Position numbers and translations under genes: made by a program. The notes under the pieces were generated by a model that was not told the origin of the DNA, searched no databases, and was given only the letters and a program-made list of their open reading frames with translations. DNA of 64,000 nucleotides from Physcocola sp002396385 (GTDB taxonomy: Bacteria; Bacteroidota; Bacteroidia; Bacteroidales; Paludibacteraceae), in contig CAMNDM010000010.1 of assembly GCA_946535435.1 (NCBI GenBank), positions 24,899 through 88,898 of the forward strand, in the 5' to 3' direction. Positions 1 through 7,235 of this stretch are shown here, one piece after another; positions within the stretch are counted from its first letter, which is position 1, and the number at the start of each line of letters is the position of its first letter.

Positions 1-961
1 GATTGTCGCAGGCCGAATTGACCTCATTTTCCAGAACCCGTGCGGTGTTTTCTATGGTTTCAAGTATAGGCCCCATAATTTGAGGAATGCAGCGTAGCGA
101 ATAGTAAGGCTGCACCTTGTGCTTGAACACTTTTTCCTCATGGTGCTTGTACATCTCGTTCTCGCGTTTCAGCATGCAACCGCTGCCTGTGGCAATTTCA
201 CGTAGTTTTGCTGCTACTTTTTGCTGCCCCTGCTGTCTCCTTACCCCGTTAAGGGTTTCGCTCATCAGGTCGTCGAAAGAAGATACAATCTCGTTGACGA
301 GGACTGATGCGGTAAGCGCCCAGTGGAACAGACGCTGTGCGTTAAAGAGGTTGACTAACCCTATACCCGTCATAAACGAGGTGCCGTTGGTGATGGACAA
401 ACCTTCGCGAATGTGTATTCCGAATGGTTTGATTCCCAACTCTTTCAGTACTTTGCCAGAATCCTGCCATTCGCCGTTGTAGTTGACCTTCCCCTCGCCG
501 ATAAGTGTCAGGGCAAGGTGTGCCAGTTGGACGAGGTCGCCGCTTGCACCTACACTTCCGTGTTCGGGAATGAAAGGTATAATGTTGTTGTTAATGAATG
601 AAAGCAACAAATTGACTACTTCGGGATGAACACCGCTTTGGGCCTGCAAAAAAGTTCCCAGACGGGCTATCATTGCAGCTTTGACATAGATGTTGGGAAG
701 AGGCTCGCCTGCTCCGGTGGCATGGCTGCGGATGATGTTGTACTGCAAGGCTGTCCTGTCTTCCTCGCTTACACGGTATTGGGCCATAGGACCGAAGCCC
801 GTGTTGATGCCGTATATAATCCTTTCGTGAGAAAAACGGTCAAGAAAATCATAGCATTCTTGAATCTTGCTTATTGTGTTTCCGCTGATTGCTAATTTTT
901 TGCCACCAAAAAGAATCTCTTTGATGATTTGCAATGACAGATAATCCTCTTCTTGTGTCAT
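1..961 (-). CDS. Aromatic amino acid ammonia-lyase, tyrosine/histidine ammonia-lyase family (3' end outside window)
   Basis: The enzyme removes ammonia from an aromatic amino acid using the self-made MIO cofactor. About 320 N-terminal codons are visible; the family is about 500 residues, so the C-terminus lies left of the window. The translation shows the substrate-loop motif GINTGFGPMAQYR, then the MIO triad Ala-Ser-Gly (codons at 547-539) inside GSVGASGDLVQLAH, then NGTS and YSLRC segments. From memory it resembles Flavobacterium johnsoniae tyrosine ammonia-lyase closely along its length (YLSL start, IRSH after QYN, HPEVVNLL), more than the hut-operon histidine enzyme. In Bacteroidetes such lyases often supply 4-coumarate to flexirubin or aryl-polyene pigment clusters; that role is inferred. 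The ATG at 961 lies about 20 nt downstream of a -7 element. Histidine ammonia-lyase remains an alternative. Confidence 0.85.
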   Translation of the reverse strand, partial: MTQEEDYLSLQIIKEILFGGKKLAISGNTISKIQECYDFLDRFSHERIIYGINTGFGPMAQYRVSEEDRTALQYNIIRSHATGAGEPLPNIYVKAAMIARLGTFLQAQSGVHPEVVNLLLSFINNNIIPFIPEHGSVGASGDLVQLAHLALTLIGEGKVNYNGEWQDSGKVLKELGIKPFGIHIREGLSITNGTSFMTGIGLVNLFNAQRLFHWALTASVLVNEIVSSFDDLMSETLNGVRRQQGQQKVAAKLREIATGSGCMLKRENEMYKHHEEKVFKHKVQPYYSLRCIPQIMGPILETIENTARVLENEVNSACDN

Positions 962-988
962 CTTTTATTTGTGCGTATTAGTTTTCTG

Positions 989-996
989 CAAATATA
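989..996 (-). promoter_or_regulatory. -7 promoter element of the ammonia-lyase gene
   Basis: The minus strand reads TATATTTG, an exact match to the Bacteroidetes -7 consensus TAnnTTTG. It lies 28 bases upstream of the ATG at 961, giving a short leader. No convincing -33 TTG was required for the call. Confidence 0.5.
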
Positions 997-1083
997 GTTT
1001 ATTTTGATGATAAAAATGGGACGATGGCATGCCCATTAATTCTTTAATGCCTTCTTTTTTAGGAATATTTTGCAAATAAACGA

Positions 1084-1113
1084 TAAAAGCCTTTCTGCAA
1101 CGCAGAAAGGCTT
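1084..1113 (-). terminator. Rho-independent terminator after rpsT
   Basis: A perfect 12-bp stem (AAGCCTTTCTGC at 1087-1098 with its complement at 1102-1113) closes on three bases. On the minus strand it is followed by TTTT. It sits 27 bases past the rpsT stop codon. Confidence 0.75.
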
Positions 1114-1140
1114 AATATCTCTTTTCCCCTAATTTAGAAC

Positions 1141-1395
1141 TTAGGCTAAAGCATTGACTTTCTTGGCCAGTTTTGACTTCAAGTTAGCAGCCTTGTTCTT
1201 GTGGATGATGTTCTTTTTAGCGAGTTTGTCGAGCAAGCTGGCTACCTTAGGAAGGAGTGCTGTTGCTTCGTTCTTGTCGCTAGTTGCGCGAAGTGCGCTA
1301 ACTGCATTACGGGTAGTTTTTGCGTAATATCTATTGTGCAAACGAGCTACCTTAGCCTGTCTTACTCTCTTGAGAGTTGATTTGTGATTTGCCAT
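1141..1395 (-). CDS. rpsT: 30S ribosomal protein S20
   Basis: This is a primary 16S rRNA-binding protein of the small ribosomal subunit. The 84-residue product is the usual length. It opens with the diagnostic MANHKSTLKRVRQ and is Lys/Arg/Ala rich throughout, with the typical helical segment KNIIHKNKAANLKSKLAKK near the C-terminus. The ATG at 1395 is only 24 bases downstream of the 3' end of the nearer tRNA-Glu gene, and no separate promoter is visible in that gap, so rpsT is probably cotranscribed with the tRNA. A strong terminator follows. Identification is firm; the shared transcript is inferred from spacing. Confidence 0.97.
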   Translation of the reverse strand: MANHKSTLKRVRQAKVARLHNRYYAKTTRNAVSALRATSDKNEATALLPKVASLLDKLAKKNIIHKNKAANLKSKLAKKVNALA

Positions 1396-1419
1396 CTTAT
1401 TGTTAATCTTTTATTAATG

Positions 1420-1491
1420 TAGTCCATGGCGGAATCGAACCGCCCTTGCAAGAATGAAAATCTTGAGTACTAACCGATATACGAATGGACC
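1420..1491 (-). tRNA. tRNA-Glu (anticodon TTC), copy nearer rpsT
   Basis: A 72-nt cloverleaf can be folded: acceptor GGTCCAT with ATGGACT, D-stem GTAT/GTAC, anticodon stem CAAGA/TCTTG around loop TTTTCAT (anticodon TTC), and a T-arm with GGTTCGATTCC. CCA is not encoded. The gene is identical to the copy at 1614-1685. Confidence 0.95.
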
Positions 1492-1529
1492 AGCCTTGAA
1501 AATTTATTTTCTTTATTTGTCAGGGACTG

Positions 1530-1537
1530 CAAAATTA
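1530..1537 (-). promoter_or_regulatory. -7 promoter element of tRNA-Glu (rpsT-proximal copy)
   Basis: The minus strand reads TAATTTTG, matching TAnnTTTG, 39 bases upstream of the mature tRNA 5' end. The sister tRNA has an equivalent element at almost the same distance, which supports both. Confidence 0.55.
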
Positions 1538-1613
1538 AGCAACTTTTGTGCCCTTTCAAATTCTTTCATTAAAAAAGATAACTCCTTTTGAGAATTATCC
1601 TTTCTAATTGTTG

Positions 1614-1685
1614 TAGTCCATGGCGGAATCGAACCGCCCTTGCAAGAATGAAAATCTTGAGTACTAACCGATATACGAATGGACC
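1614..1685 (-). tRNA. tRNA-Glu (anticodon TTC), upstream copy
   Basis: Identical in sequence to the tRNA at 1420-1491, with the same cloverleaf and TTC anticodon and no encoded CCA. The identity extends a few bases beyond the gene on both sides (1612-1695 equals 1418-1501), showing a recent tandem duplication or gene conversion. Confidence 0.95.
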
Positions 1686-1720
1686 AGCCTTGAAATTTTC
1701 TTTTTGCTGTTAAGCGAGTG

Positions 1721-1728
1721 CAAAGTTA
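1721..1728 (-). promoter_or_regulatory. -7 promoter element of tRNA-Glu (upstream copy)
   Basis: The minus strand reads TAACTTTG, an exact TAnnTTTG match, 36 bases upstream of the mature tRNA 5' end. Confidence 0.55.
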
Positions 1729-1775
1729 GATTATTATTTTGTATTCTCCAAATTCTCGCTTAAGATTTTTGCTTT

Positions 1776-2390
1776 TTATTTCTCCTCGTCTGCTTGAGCT
1801 CGCGATTTTTTGCCCAGATAGCCACCATGGTGACGTTTGGCGTATTGTTCGCTTGTGTAGCCTATGGCTGTCATTGTTCCCACTACCAAGATGTCGCCTA
1901 TTACGGTCATCATTGTGGTTGAGGTGGTAGGGGTGAGCCCGAGCGGACAAACCTCTTTCGGATTGCCGGTATACAGACATATGTCTGCCGATTTCGCCAA
2001 CTGGCTCTCTTTGCCGCCTGTGATGACGATGAATTTGATGTCGGGACGCAAACCCCTGGCAAGTGTCACCAGGTCTACAATCTCGTTCGTCTTCCCCGAA
2101 TTAGAGATGAGTAACATGACATCGTTAGGCTGGAGTATGCCTAAGTCGCCGTGTTGGGCTTCTGCTGGATGTAAAAAAACTGCAGGGGTGCCGGTTGAAC
2201 TGAATGTCGTGGCAATGTTCATGGCAATCTGTCCTGCCTTGCCCATACCGCTAGTCACCAACTTCCCGCCTTTCTTGTTCACTTGTTCTACAATCAGATC
2301 GATGGCTTTTGTGTAGTCGTCGGTGATTGGCAGATTGAGTATCGAATCTGCTTCGTGTCTCAGAATCTCTTTTATTTTTGACTCTTCCAT
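1776..2390 (-). CDS. Single-domain SIS sugar isomerase, probable arabinose-5-phosphate isomerase (KdsD/KpsF type)
   Basis: It probably interconverts ribulose-5-phosphate and arabinose-5-phosphate, the first step to the lipopolysaccharide sugar Kdo. The 204-residue product is one SIS domain: TSGMGKAGQIA (residues 47-56, Lys51), HPAEAQHGDLG (74-84), SNSGKTNEI (97-104), PTTSTTMMTVIGD near 155, and a C-terminal AKRHHGGYLGKK that supplies the expected histidine. The E. coli KdsD/GutQ type is about 325 residues with two C-terminal CBS domains, which are missing here; CBS-less isomerases are known from Bacteroides. A -7 element lies upstream at 2423-2430. Another phosphosugar isomerase activity cannot be excluded. 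Confidence 0.85.
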   Translation of the reverse strand: MEESKIKEILRHEADSILNLPITDDYTKAIDLIVEQVNKKGGKLVTSGMGKAGQIAMNIATTFSSTGTPAVFLHPAEAQHGDLGILQPNDVMLLISNSGKTNEIVDLVTLARGLRPDIKFIVITGGKESQLAKSADICLYTGNPKEVCPLGLTPTTSTTMMTVIGDILVVGTMTAIGYTSEQYAKRHHGGYLGKKSRAQADEEK

Positions 2391-2422
2391 TGTTTACTTT
2401 TCGAAACGTGTGAAAATCTTGG

Positions 2423-2430
2423 CAAATTTA
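2423..2430 (-). promoter_or_regulatory. -7 promoter element of the SIS isomerase gene
   Basis: The minus strand reads TAAATTTG, matching TAnnTTTG, about 33 bases upstream of the ATG at 2390. It lies between the isomerase and the end of the LemA gene, so the isomerase need not depend on LemA transcription. Confidence 0.5.
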
Positions 2431-2506
2431 GTTCTAAATCTTGTCTTCTGCAAATTGTATCTTTTTTTACACTGACCTTTGACGCTGATGCTGGAGGTTT
2501 GCGCCT

Positions 2507-3049
2507 TTACAGGTTTGGCATACTGCTTTTCCTGTCTCCTATCTGTAGATATTTTACCGGTTTGAATCCCAATAACTTTGCTACGAATGCGCTTGGCCAT
2601 TGGCGGATGATGCTGTTTAGGGCTGTGGCTGCGTTGTTGTAGGCCTGCCGGCTTTCGCGCACATTGTTCTCAAACTCGTTCAGCTGGTCCATGGTGTTGT
2701 CGAAAATGGCCGAAGCCCTTATCTCCGGATATTGCTCTAAGACGGCGTTCAACCGTGACATTATCTGCCTTTGCTCTTTCTGCTGTTGTAGGGCTTCTTC
2801 GGTTGTGCCGATGCTGTCGTATCGGCGTTCCTCTATCACGCTCATCAGCGTGTCGTGCTCGTGCTTTGAATAGTCTGCAGTCAGTTTTGCCAGTGTTACG
2901 ATGGCATCCCAGCGTGTCTCCATCTGAACGCCTATCTGGCTGAGCGCGTTTTTGACTCGTTCGTCTGAACTTACCAGATCGCGTTGGGTAGATATAAAGT
3001 AGTACACCGCACATGCGATAATTAAGAATGTTAGAATGAGTAGTGGCAT
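2507..3049 (-). CDS. LemA family protein
   Basis: LemA proteins are membrane-anchored helical proteins of unknown biochemical role, common across bacteria. The 180-residue product begins with a single hydrophobic segment (residues 1-17, rich in Leu/Ile) and continues as a long helical part with the family pattern: RVKNALSQIGVQMETRWDAIVTLAK, then EHDTLMSVIEER and YPEIRAS, FENNVRESRQAYNNA. The C-terminal part (IRQWPSAFVAKLLGF) fits the family end where the conserved segment closes the bundle. The topology suggests a short periplasmic tail and one anchor. Function in this organism is unknown. The gene stands alone on the minus strand. Confidence 0.85.
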   Translation of the reverse strand: MPLLILTFLIIACAVYYFISTQRDLVSSDERVKNALSQIGVQMETRWDAIVTLAKLTADYSKHEHDTLMSVIEERRYDSIGTTEEALQQQKEQRQIMSRLNAVLEQYPEIRASAIFDNTMDQLNEFENNVRESRQAYNNAATALNSIIRQWPSAFVAKLLGFKPVKYLQIGDRKSSMPNL

Positions 3050-3247
3050 AATCTTTTCCTATTTTTTGTTTTTGACTAGAGTTTGTTTTCTAAATATGGG
3101 TAGTGTGCTGTTCTTTTGCTTCTACTGGAATTTTTTAGCTTGTTAGCCTATGTGAGTGCCGAAAGCGGAGTCGTGGGGCAGGGCAACACCGTTTGTTGTC
3201 TTGTTTTACCGTGCCCTGTGCAACATTCCGTTGAATGAGGTTTGAAT

Positions 3248-3805
3248 TTAAACCTGTCTCATTTCAATGTGTTGCCGGACTTTTACTGTGCAGTCGGTCA
3301 CGTTGTTGACGGGAATCAATCCCTCTTGGAACTGTTTTGGGGTAAAACGCTGTTCGCGGGCTACCTCGGCCTGAGCCATTATGTGGTCGTAAAAGTGGTT
3401 GATGCTAAGAAGAAAAACGGGCTTCTTGTGGATGCCGACCTGTCCGCATGCCACCACATGGAAAATTTCGTCGAGTGTGCCGAAACCTCCCGGCAGGGCG
3501 ATGAACAGGTCGCTTTTCTCCATCATCATGTTTTTCCGTTCCACCATATCGTGTGTTACTATAATTTGGTCGGCTTTTTCGCTGGCTAGCCCGTTGTCGT
3601 ACATAAATTGGGGCATGATGCCAACAACTGTTCCTCCGTGTTCGTTGACTGCGGTGGCAATAGTCTCCATCAGCCCTTGACGGGTGCCCCCGTAATATAT
3701 GGTGTGGTGGTTCTTGCCAATCCATTCGCCCAGTATCGCAGCCTGCTCGTAGTAGACGGGGGCCAGATCGTCGCTAGCCGAGCAGAATATACCTATGTTT
3801 GCCAT
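3248..3805 (-). CDS. LOG family protein (TIGR00730-type Rossmann-fold nucleotide hydrolase)
   Basis: The family includes cytokinin riboside 5'-monophosphate phosphoribohydrolases (LOG) and related AMP hydrolases. The 185-residue product begins MANIGIFCSASDD, has GGTRQGLMETIA (the GGxxxGLMG-like loop), ERKNMM, and the signature PGGFGTLDE that binds the nucleotide phosphate and supplies the catalytic Glu. An in-frame start further upstream at 3901 was rejected because it lies before a -7 element at 3838-3845. In bacteria the true substrate is often unclear, so only a nucleotide 5'-monophosphate phosphoribohydrolase activity is proposed. A single gene, divergent from mdh. Confidence 0.85.
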   Translation of the reverse strand: MANIGIFCSASDDLAPVYYEQAAILGEWIGKNHHTIYYGGTRQGLMETIATAVNEHGGTVVGIMPQFMYDNGLASEKADQIIVTHDMVERKNMMMEKSDLFIALPGGFGTLDEIFHVVACGQVGIHKKPVFLLSINHFYDHIMAQAEVAREQRFTPKQFQEGLIPVNNVTDCTVKVRQHIEMRQV

Positions 3806-3837
3806 TTTTTTTATTTGTGCTTTCTTAATGTTTATTC

Positions 3838-3845
3838 CAAATATA
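3838..3845 (-). promoter_or_regulatory. -7 promoter element of the LOG-family gene
   Basis: The minus strand reads TATATTTG, an exact TAnnTTTG match, 33 bases upstream of the ATG at 3805. It decides the start codon, because the longer frame would begin upstream of the transcript. Confidence 0.55.
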
Positions 3846-3980
3846 AAAAAAATCTTTCTTCCCTTTCCCCTTGTTTGTGTTAAAAAAACAGACGCATCCA
3901 AAGAAAAAGGCGGTCGGACGGCAGAATGTCGATTTATAGTTTTTTTCTGGGCTATAATTACAAGTTCGCACTATTTTTTA

Positions 3981-3988
3981 TATTTTTG
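3981..3988 (+). promoter_or_regulatory. -7 promoter element of mdh
   Basis: TATTTTTG matches TAnnTTTG and lies 106 bases before the mdh ATG, giving a leader of about 100 nt. The leader contains a short hairpin (GAGG/CCTC near 4021-4036) followed by CCCTTTTTG, whose role is unknown. Confidence 0.45.
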
Positions 3989-4093
3989 CCATTGATATCT
4001 GTGGCTGCTGGCGAAAGTTAGAGGCTTATTACCTCTCCCTTTTTGAAGTGACTACCTGTGTTGAGAATATCATTTACTTAATTTTAAATAAAT

Positions 4094-5104
4094 ATGAAGG
4101 TTAAAGTTTTAACTAACAAGAAGTTGCTCTTGGTTGGAGCAGGTGGTGCAATTGGTTCTAACATGGCTCAGACTGCAGCTATGCTTGGTCTTTCATCAAA
4201 CATCTGTCTTTACGATATTTTTGAACAGGGCGTTCATGGTGTTTATGAGGAGATGCGTCACTGTGGTTTCGATGGTGTAAACTTCTCTTATACTACCGAT
4301 GCCAAGGAAGCTTTCACTGATGCTGAATATATTATTTCTTCTGGTGGTGCTCCTCGTAAAGAGGGTATGACTCGTGAAGACCTTTTGAAGGGTAATGCCC
4401 AGATTGCAGCTGATTTTGCGGACAAAGTAAAGCAGTATTGCCCAAATTGTAAGCACATTGTTGTTATTTTTAACCCAGCAGATATCACTGGTCTTATCGT
4501 ATTGGTTCGTTCTGGTTTGAAGCCTGAACAGGTTACTACTCTTGCTGGTTTGGACTCTACCCGTCTTCAGAGCGAGTTGGCTAACCACTTTGGTATTGAA
4601 CAGACCAAGGTTAACGGCTGTATCACCCTTGGCGGTCACGGCGAAAAGATGGTGCCTGTAACTTCTAACGTTACTGTCGACGGCACTCCTTTGACCCAGC
4701 TTGTTGGTACTTCCAAGTTGACTAAGGAACAGTTCGAGGAAATCAAGCAGAAGACTATTCAGGGTGGTTCTAACATCATCAAGTTGCGTGGCCGCTCTTC
4801 TTTCCAGAGCCCTGCTTACGTTGCTGTCCGCATGATTGAAGGTGCAATGGGCGGTGTTCCGTTCACTTTGCCTGCTGGCTGCTTCGTGAAAGATGGCATG
4901 TATGGCTACAAGAACGTTTGTATGGCCATGAAGTCTATTATCGATGAAAACGGTGTCAGCTACGTTGAAGCTAAACTTTCTGCTGAAGAAAAGGCTGCTC
5001 TCGATGCCAGCTACAAGCACTTGGAGGCTATGCGCGACGAAATTATCGGTTTCGGTATCCTTCCTCCTGTTAACGAGTGGAAGAAAATCAACCCTAACCT
5101 CTAA
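4094..5104 (+). CDS. mdh: Malate dehydrogenase
   Basis: Catalyses NAD-dependent interconversion of malate and oxaloacetate, in Bacteroidales part of the fumarate-reductive route to succinate. The 336-residue product has the dinucleotide-binding loop GAGGAIG (15-21), an acidic residue at the end of strand two (Asp41, favouring NAD), the substrate loop GGAPRKEGMTR with Arg88 and Arg94, the Asp154/Arg157 pair in GLDSTRLQ, and the catalytic His182 in GGHGEKMVP. Arg in the loop marks malate rather than lactate dehydrogenase. The N-terminus is slightly longer than the common 310-residue form. Codon use is more uniform than in its neighbours, as expected for a highly expressed gene. A terminator follows directly. 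Confidence 0.93.
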   Translation: MKVKVLTNKKLLLVGAGGAIGSNMAQTAAMLGLSSNICLYDIFEQGVHGVYEEMRHCGFDGVNFSYTTDAKEAFTDAEYIISSGGAPRKEGMTREDLLKGNAQIAADFADKVKQYCPNCKHIVVIFNPADITGLIVLVRSGLKPEQVTTLAGLDSTRLQSELANHFGIEQTKVNGCITLGGHGEKMVPVTSNVTVDGTPLTQLVGTSKLTKEQFEEIKQKTIQGGSNIIKLRGRSSFQSPAYVAVRMIEGAMGGVPFTLPAGCFVKDGMYGYKNVCMAMKSIIDENGVSYVEAKLSAEEKAALDASYKHLEAMRDEIIGFGILPPVNEWKKINPNL

Positions 5105-5123
5105 TTTAGGGATTTTCAATAGG

Positions 5124-5159
5124 AAAAGGGCTATGCGGTTTGCGCATAGTCCTTTTTTT
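5124..5159 (+). terminator. Rho-independent terminator of mdh
   Basis: The stem GGGCTATGCG (5128-5137) pairs with CGCATAGTCC (5143-5152), extended by A/T pairs, and is followed by a run of T. It lies 20 bases past the mdh stop codon. Confidence 0.85.
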
Positions 5160-5220
5160 GTTTTGTCCTCACAGAACTGTTAGTTTGTTCGCCCAACTAA
5201 CATATTCGTGTTATATCTAG

Positions 5221-5245
5221 TGTATTTTTATATTGTAAAAATACA
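5221..5245. repeat. Inverted repeat in the mdh-panC gap
   Basis: A perfect 10-bp inverted repeat (TGTATTTTTA and its complement) with a 5-base centre lies about 100 bases upstream of the panC -7 element. It is pure A/T plus one G/C pair per arm, so it could be an operator or a chance AT-rich palindrome. Confidence 0.35.
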
Positions 5246-5347
5246 AATTTGGCCTTGTTTTTGTATTTTATTTCATAAAAACGTATAGAATGCTAGTCAG
5301 CTTGCGTATTATGGTAGGTTCTGGCGCTTTCTAATGTTTTTTTTCTG

Positions 5348-5355
5348 TAACTTTG
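5348..5355 (+). promoter_or_regulatory. -7 promoter element of panC-panD
   Basis: TAACTTTG is an exact TAnnTTTG match, 65 bases before the panC ATG. No clear TTG at the usual -33 distance was seen. Confidence 0.5.
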
Positions 5356-5419
5356 CACCCGATTGCAGCGGGCTAGGCCTTGCTGAAGGTGCTATTAATA
5401 ATTAAAACCTGTTTTTGAA

Positions 5420-6268
5420 ATGAAAGTATTTGACAAGATTGCTGACGTTCAAAAGGAAATTGCTCAATTGCGTAAGCAGGGTAAGACGATTGGTTTGGTC
5501 CCTACTATGGGCGCCCTTCATGAAGGACACCTCTCTTTGGTGAAACGTTGCGTTGAAGAAAACGATGTCTGCATTGTGGACGCTTTTGTTAATCCGACCC
5601 AATTTAATAATAAGACCGACTACGATAAGTATCCCCGTACAGTCGATGCTGATGCCAAGCTGCTGGAAGGTGCTGGTGCTACTATTGCCTGGTTCCCTAC
5701 CGAGAGTGATATCTATCCGGAACCAGATACCCGTGTTTTCAACCTCGGCCCTTTGGCTGAGGTGATGGAAGGCCCTGCGCGTCCTGGACACTTCAATGGG
5801 GTTGCCCAGGTGTTGACCCGTCTGTTCGATATTGTGAAGCCTGACCGCGCTTATTTCGGAGAGAAGGATTTCCAACAGTTGGCCATTGTCCGCGAACTGG
5901 TTAAGAACTACCATATACCGGTGCAGATCGTTGGTTGCCCGATTGTGCGTGAGGCTGATGGACTTGCCCTCAGTAGCCGCAATATGCGCTTGTCTGCCGA
6001 TGAGCGCCAGCATGCCCTCCGTATTTCGAAAACGCTTTTTGAAAGTGTGAAAAAGATGGGTTCGATGACGGTTGCCGAAGTCCAGAAATGGGTGTGTGAT
6101 GAAATTAACAGCGAGCCATGTCTTGAAGTGGAGTATTTTGAAATTGCGGACTCCCTCTCTTTACAACCGGTTTCCAATTGGAACGATTCCGATAATATTG
6201 TCGGCTGCATTACAGTCTATTGTGGTGAAGTCCGTCTTATCGATAATATTCAATATAAGAAAGCCTGA
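5420..6268 (+). CDS. panC: Pantothenate synthetase (pantoate-beta-alanine ligase)
   Basis: Joins pantoate and beta-alanine with ATP to make pantothenate, the CoA precursor. The 282-residue length is normal. Visible motifs are LVPTMGALHEGHLSLV (residues about 27-42, with the HxGH nucleotide-binding motif), NPTQFN, PGHFNGVAQVLTRLF, YFGEKDFQQL, and VREADGLALSSRN, the ATP-binding SSRN segment. panD starts five bases after the stop, so ligase and beta-alanine source are made from one transcript. With coaBC at 27.5 kb the window holds three steps of CoA synthesis; panB and panE were not seen. Confidence 0.96.
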   Translation: MKVFDKIADVQKEIAQLRKQGKTIGLVPTMGALHEGHLSLVKRCVEENDVCIVDAFVNPTQFNNKTDYDKYPRTVDADAKLLEGAGATIAWFPTESDIYPEPDTRVFNLGPLAEVMEGPARPGHFNGVAQVLTRLFDIVKPDRAYFGEKDFQQLAIVRELVKNYHIPVQIVGCPIVREADGLALSSRNMRLSADERQHALRISKTLFESVKKMGSMTVAEVQKWVCDEINSEPCLEVEYFEIADSLSLQPVSNWNDSDNIVGCITVYCGEVRLIDNIQYKKA

Positions 6269-6273
6269 AAATA

Positions 6274-6627
6274 ATGCTTATTGAAGTCTTAAAATCGAAA
6301 ATCCACCGTGTCAGGGTGACCGAGGCTGACCTGAATTACATCGGCAGTATTACCATTGACGAGGACTTGATGGATGCGGCAAACATTATTGCTAACGAGA
6401 AGGTCCAAGTGGTTGACAACAACAATGGCGAGCGCCTTGAAACTTATGTCATCCCTGGTGAACGTGGTTCTGGTGTCATCTGTTTGAATGGTGCCGCTGC
6501 CCGTAAAGCCCAGAAGGGCGACATTGTCATTATTATGTCGTATGCACAGATGGATTTTGAAGAGGCCAAGACTTTTAAGCCTTCTGTGGTTTTCCCCGAC
6601 CCTAACACCAACAAACTGATAGGGTGA
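6274..6627 (+). CDS. panD: Aspartate 1-decarboxylase (pyruvoyl enzyme precursor)
   Basis: Makes beta-alanine from aspartate for PanC. The 117-residue proenzyme contains the self-cleavage site Gly24-Ser25 in YIGSITIDE, which yields the pyruvoyl group, followed by DLMDAANI. NNNGERLETYVIPGERGSG and CLNGAAARKAQKGD match the barrel core. It is the second gene of the panC-panD operon, and a terminator follows about 45 bases downstream. No unusual residues were seen. Confidence 0.96.
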   Translation: MLIEVLKSKIHRVRVTEADLNYIGSITIDEDLMDAANIIANEKVQVVDNNNGERLETYVIPGERGSGVICLNGAAARKAQKGDIVIIMSYAQMDFEEAKTFKPSVVFPDPNTNKLIG

Positions 6628-6672
6628 TGTTTTTCGACGTTCTATTGCTTTTTAGATAATTATCATTGCCGG

Positions 6673-6706
6673 GGATGCGTTGAATACGACGCATCCTCTT
6701 TTTTTG
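6673..6706 (+). terminator. Terminator of panC-panD
   Basis: The stem GGATGCGT (6673-6680) pairs with ACGCATCC (6689-6696) and is followed by TCTTTTTTT. Confidence 0.75.
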
Positions 6707-6783
6707 CAGGTAAGCGGTGCCGGGCTTTGGCGCTCTCGCTCTTGCGAGCTGCTGCATGCTGTTACTATATACGGTTGAAGAAG

Positions 6784-7224
6784 ATGAATGCTATGTGTGT
6801 CGACGATTTGTTGGAAAAACCTTATGTTGTTGTGGACTTTATTCCCCAACAGGTGCCAGAAGGTTCTGATGGCCAGTATTTTAATGTAGAAAACTTTTTC
6901 TTGAGACGTCCGTCCTATTTTAGTACGAAGTTTTTGGACTTATTGTTGAAACTGTATTGTTACTATAGCCTTGAAACAAGTACCGATGGAGAATGTTGGA
7001 CGTTGAATCCCGACCCTGCCGCCCTTGAACGTAGCGTTTGCGCTTGTCTGGCTCGTGGTACTTTCGAAACTTCTATGCTCTATGTGTGTTTCTTGAACAG
7101 GACGGTTCTTGTTGTGTTGGAAAGGGACTGTAGTTCACTGGCTGTGTACAATCCAACGCCTGATTTTGTTGAACTGCTGCGTAAGTTGGCAACTTCGGTT
7201 GGCTTGTTCGTCTGGCAACACTGA
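6784..7224 (+). CDS. Conserved hypothetical protein of Bacteroidetes type
   Basis: I do not recognise a function. The 146-residue product begins MNAMCVDDLLEKPYVVVDFIPQQVP and contains GQYFNVENFFL and LLLKLYCYYSLET. A protein with the same opening pattern (Val-Asp-hydrophobic-Pro-Gln-Val-Pro then GQYF) is widespread in Bacteroides relatives as a hypothetical. It has no signal peptide or membrane segment and is Cys-rich (about seven). A longer reading to 6727 was rejected because it would start just past the panD terminator with an odd Leu/Ala/Cys-rich stretch; 6793 is an alternative ATG. It is followed by a two-way terminator shared with the convergent M23 gene. Confidence 0.7.
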   Translation: MNAMCVDDLLEKPYVVVDFIPQQVPEGSDGQYFNVENFFLRRPSYFSTKFLDLLLKLYCYYSLETSTDGECWTLNPDPAALERSVCACLARGTFETSMLYVCFLNRTVLVVLERDCSSLAVYNPTPDFVELLRKLATSVGLFVWQH

Positions 7225-7235
7225 GGTGTGAAAAA

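Noticed and set aside
117..895. Short plus-strand open frames at the left edge
   Set aside because: They lie opposite the ammonia-lyase gene, whose motifs are unambiguous; the plus-strand products have no recognisable pattern.
2394..2600. A 68-codon basic minus-strand frame between the SIS and LemA genes
   Set aside because: It overlaps the end of LemA, its sequence is low-complexity Lys/Arg/Gln, and it covers the -7 element of the SIS gene.
4196..5119. A 307-codon frame opposite mdh
   Set aside because: mdh is certain on the plus strand; the antisense frame is a by-product of its codon bias.
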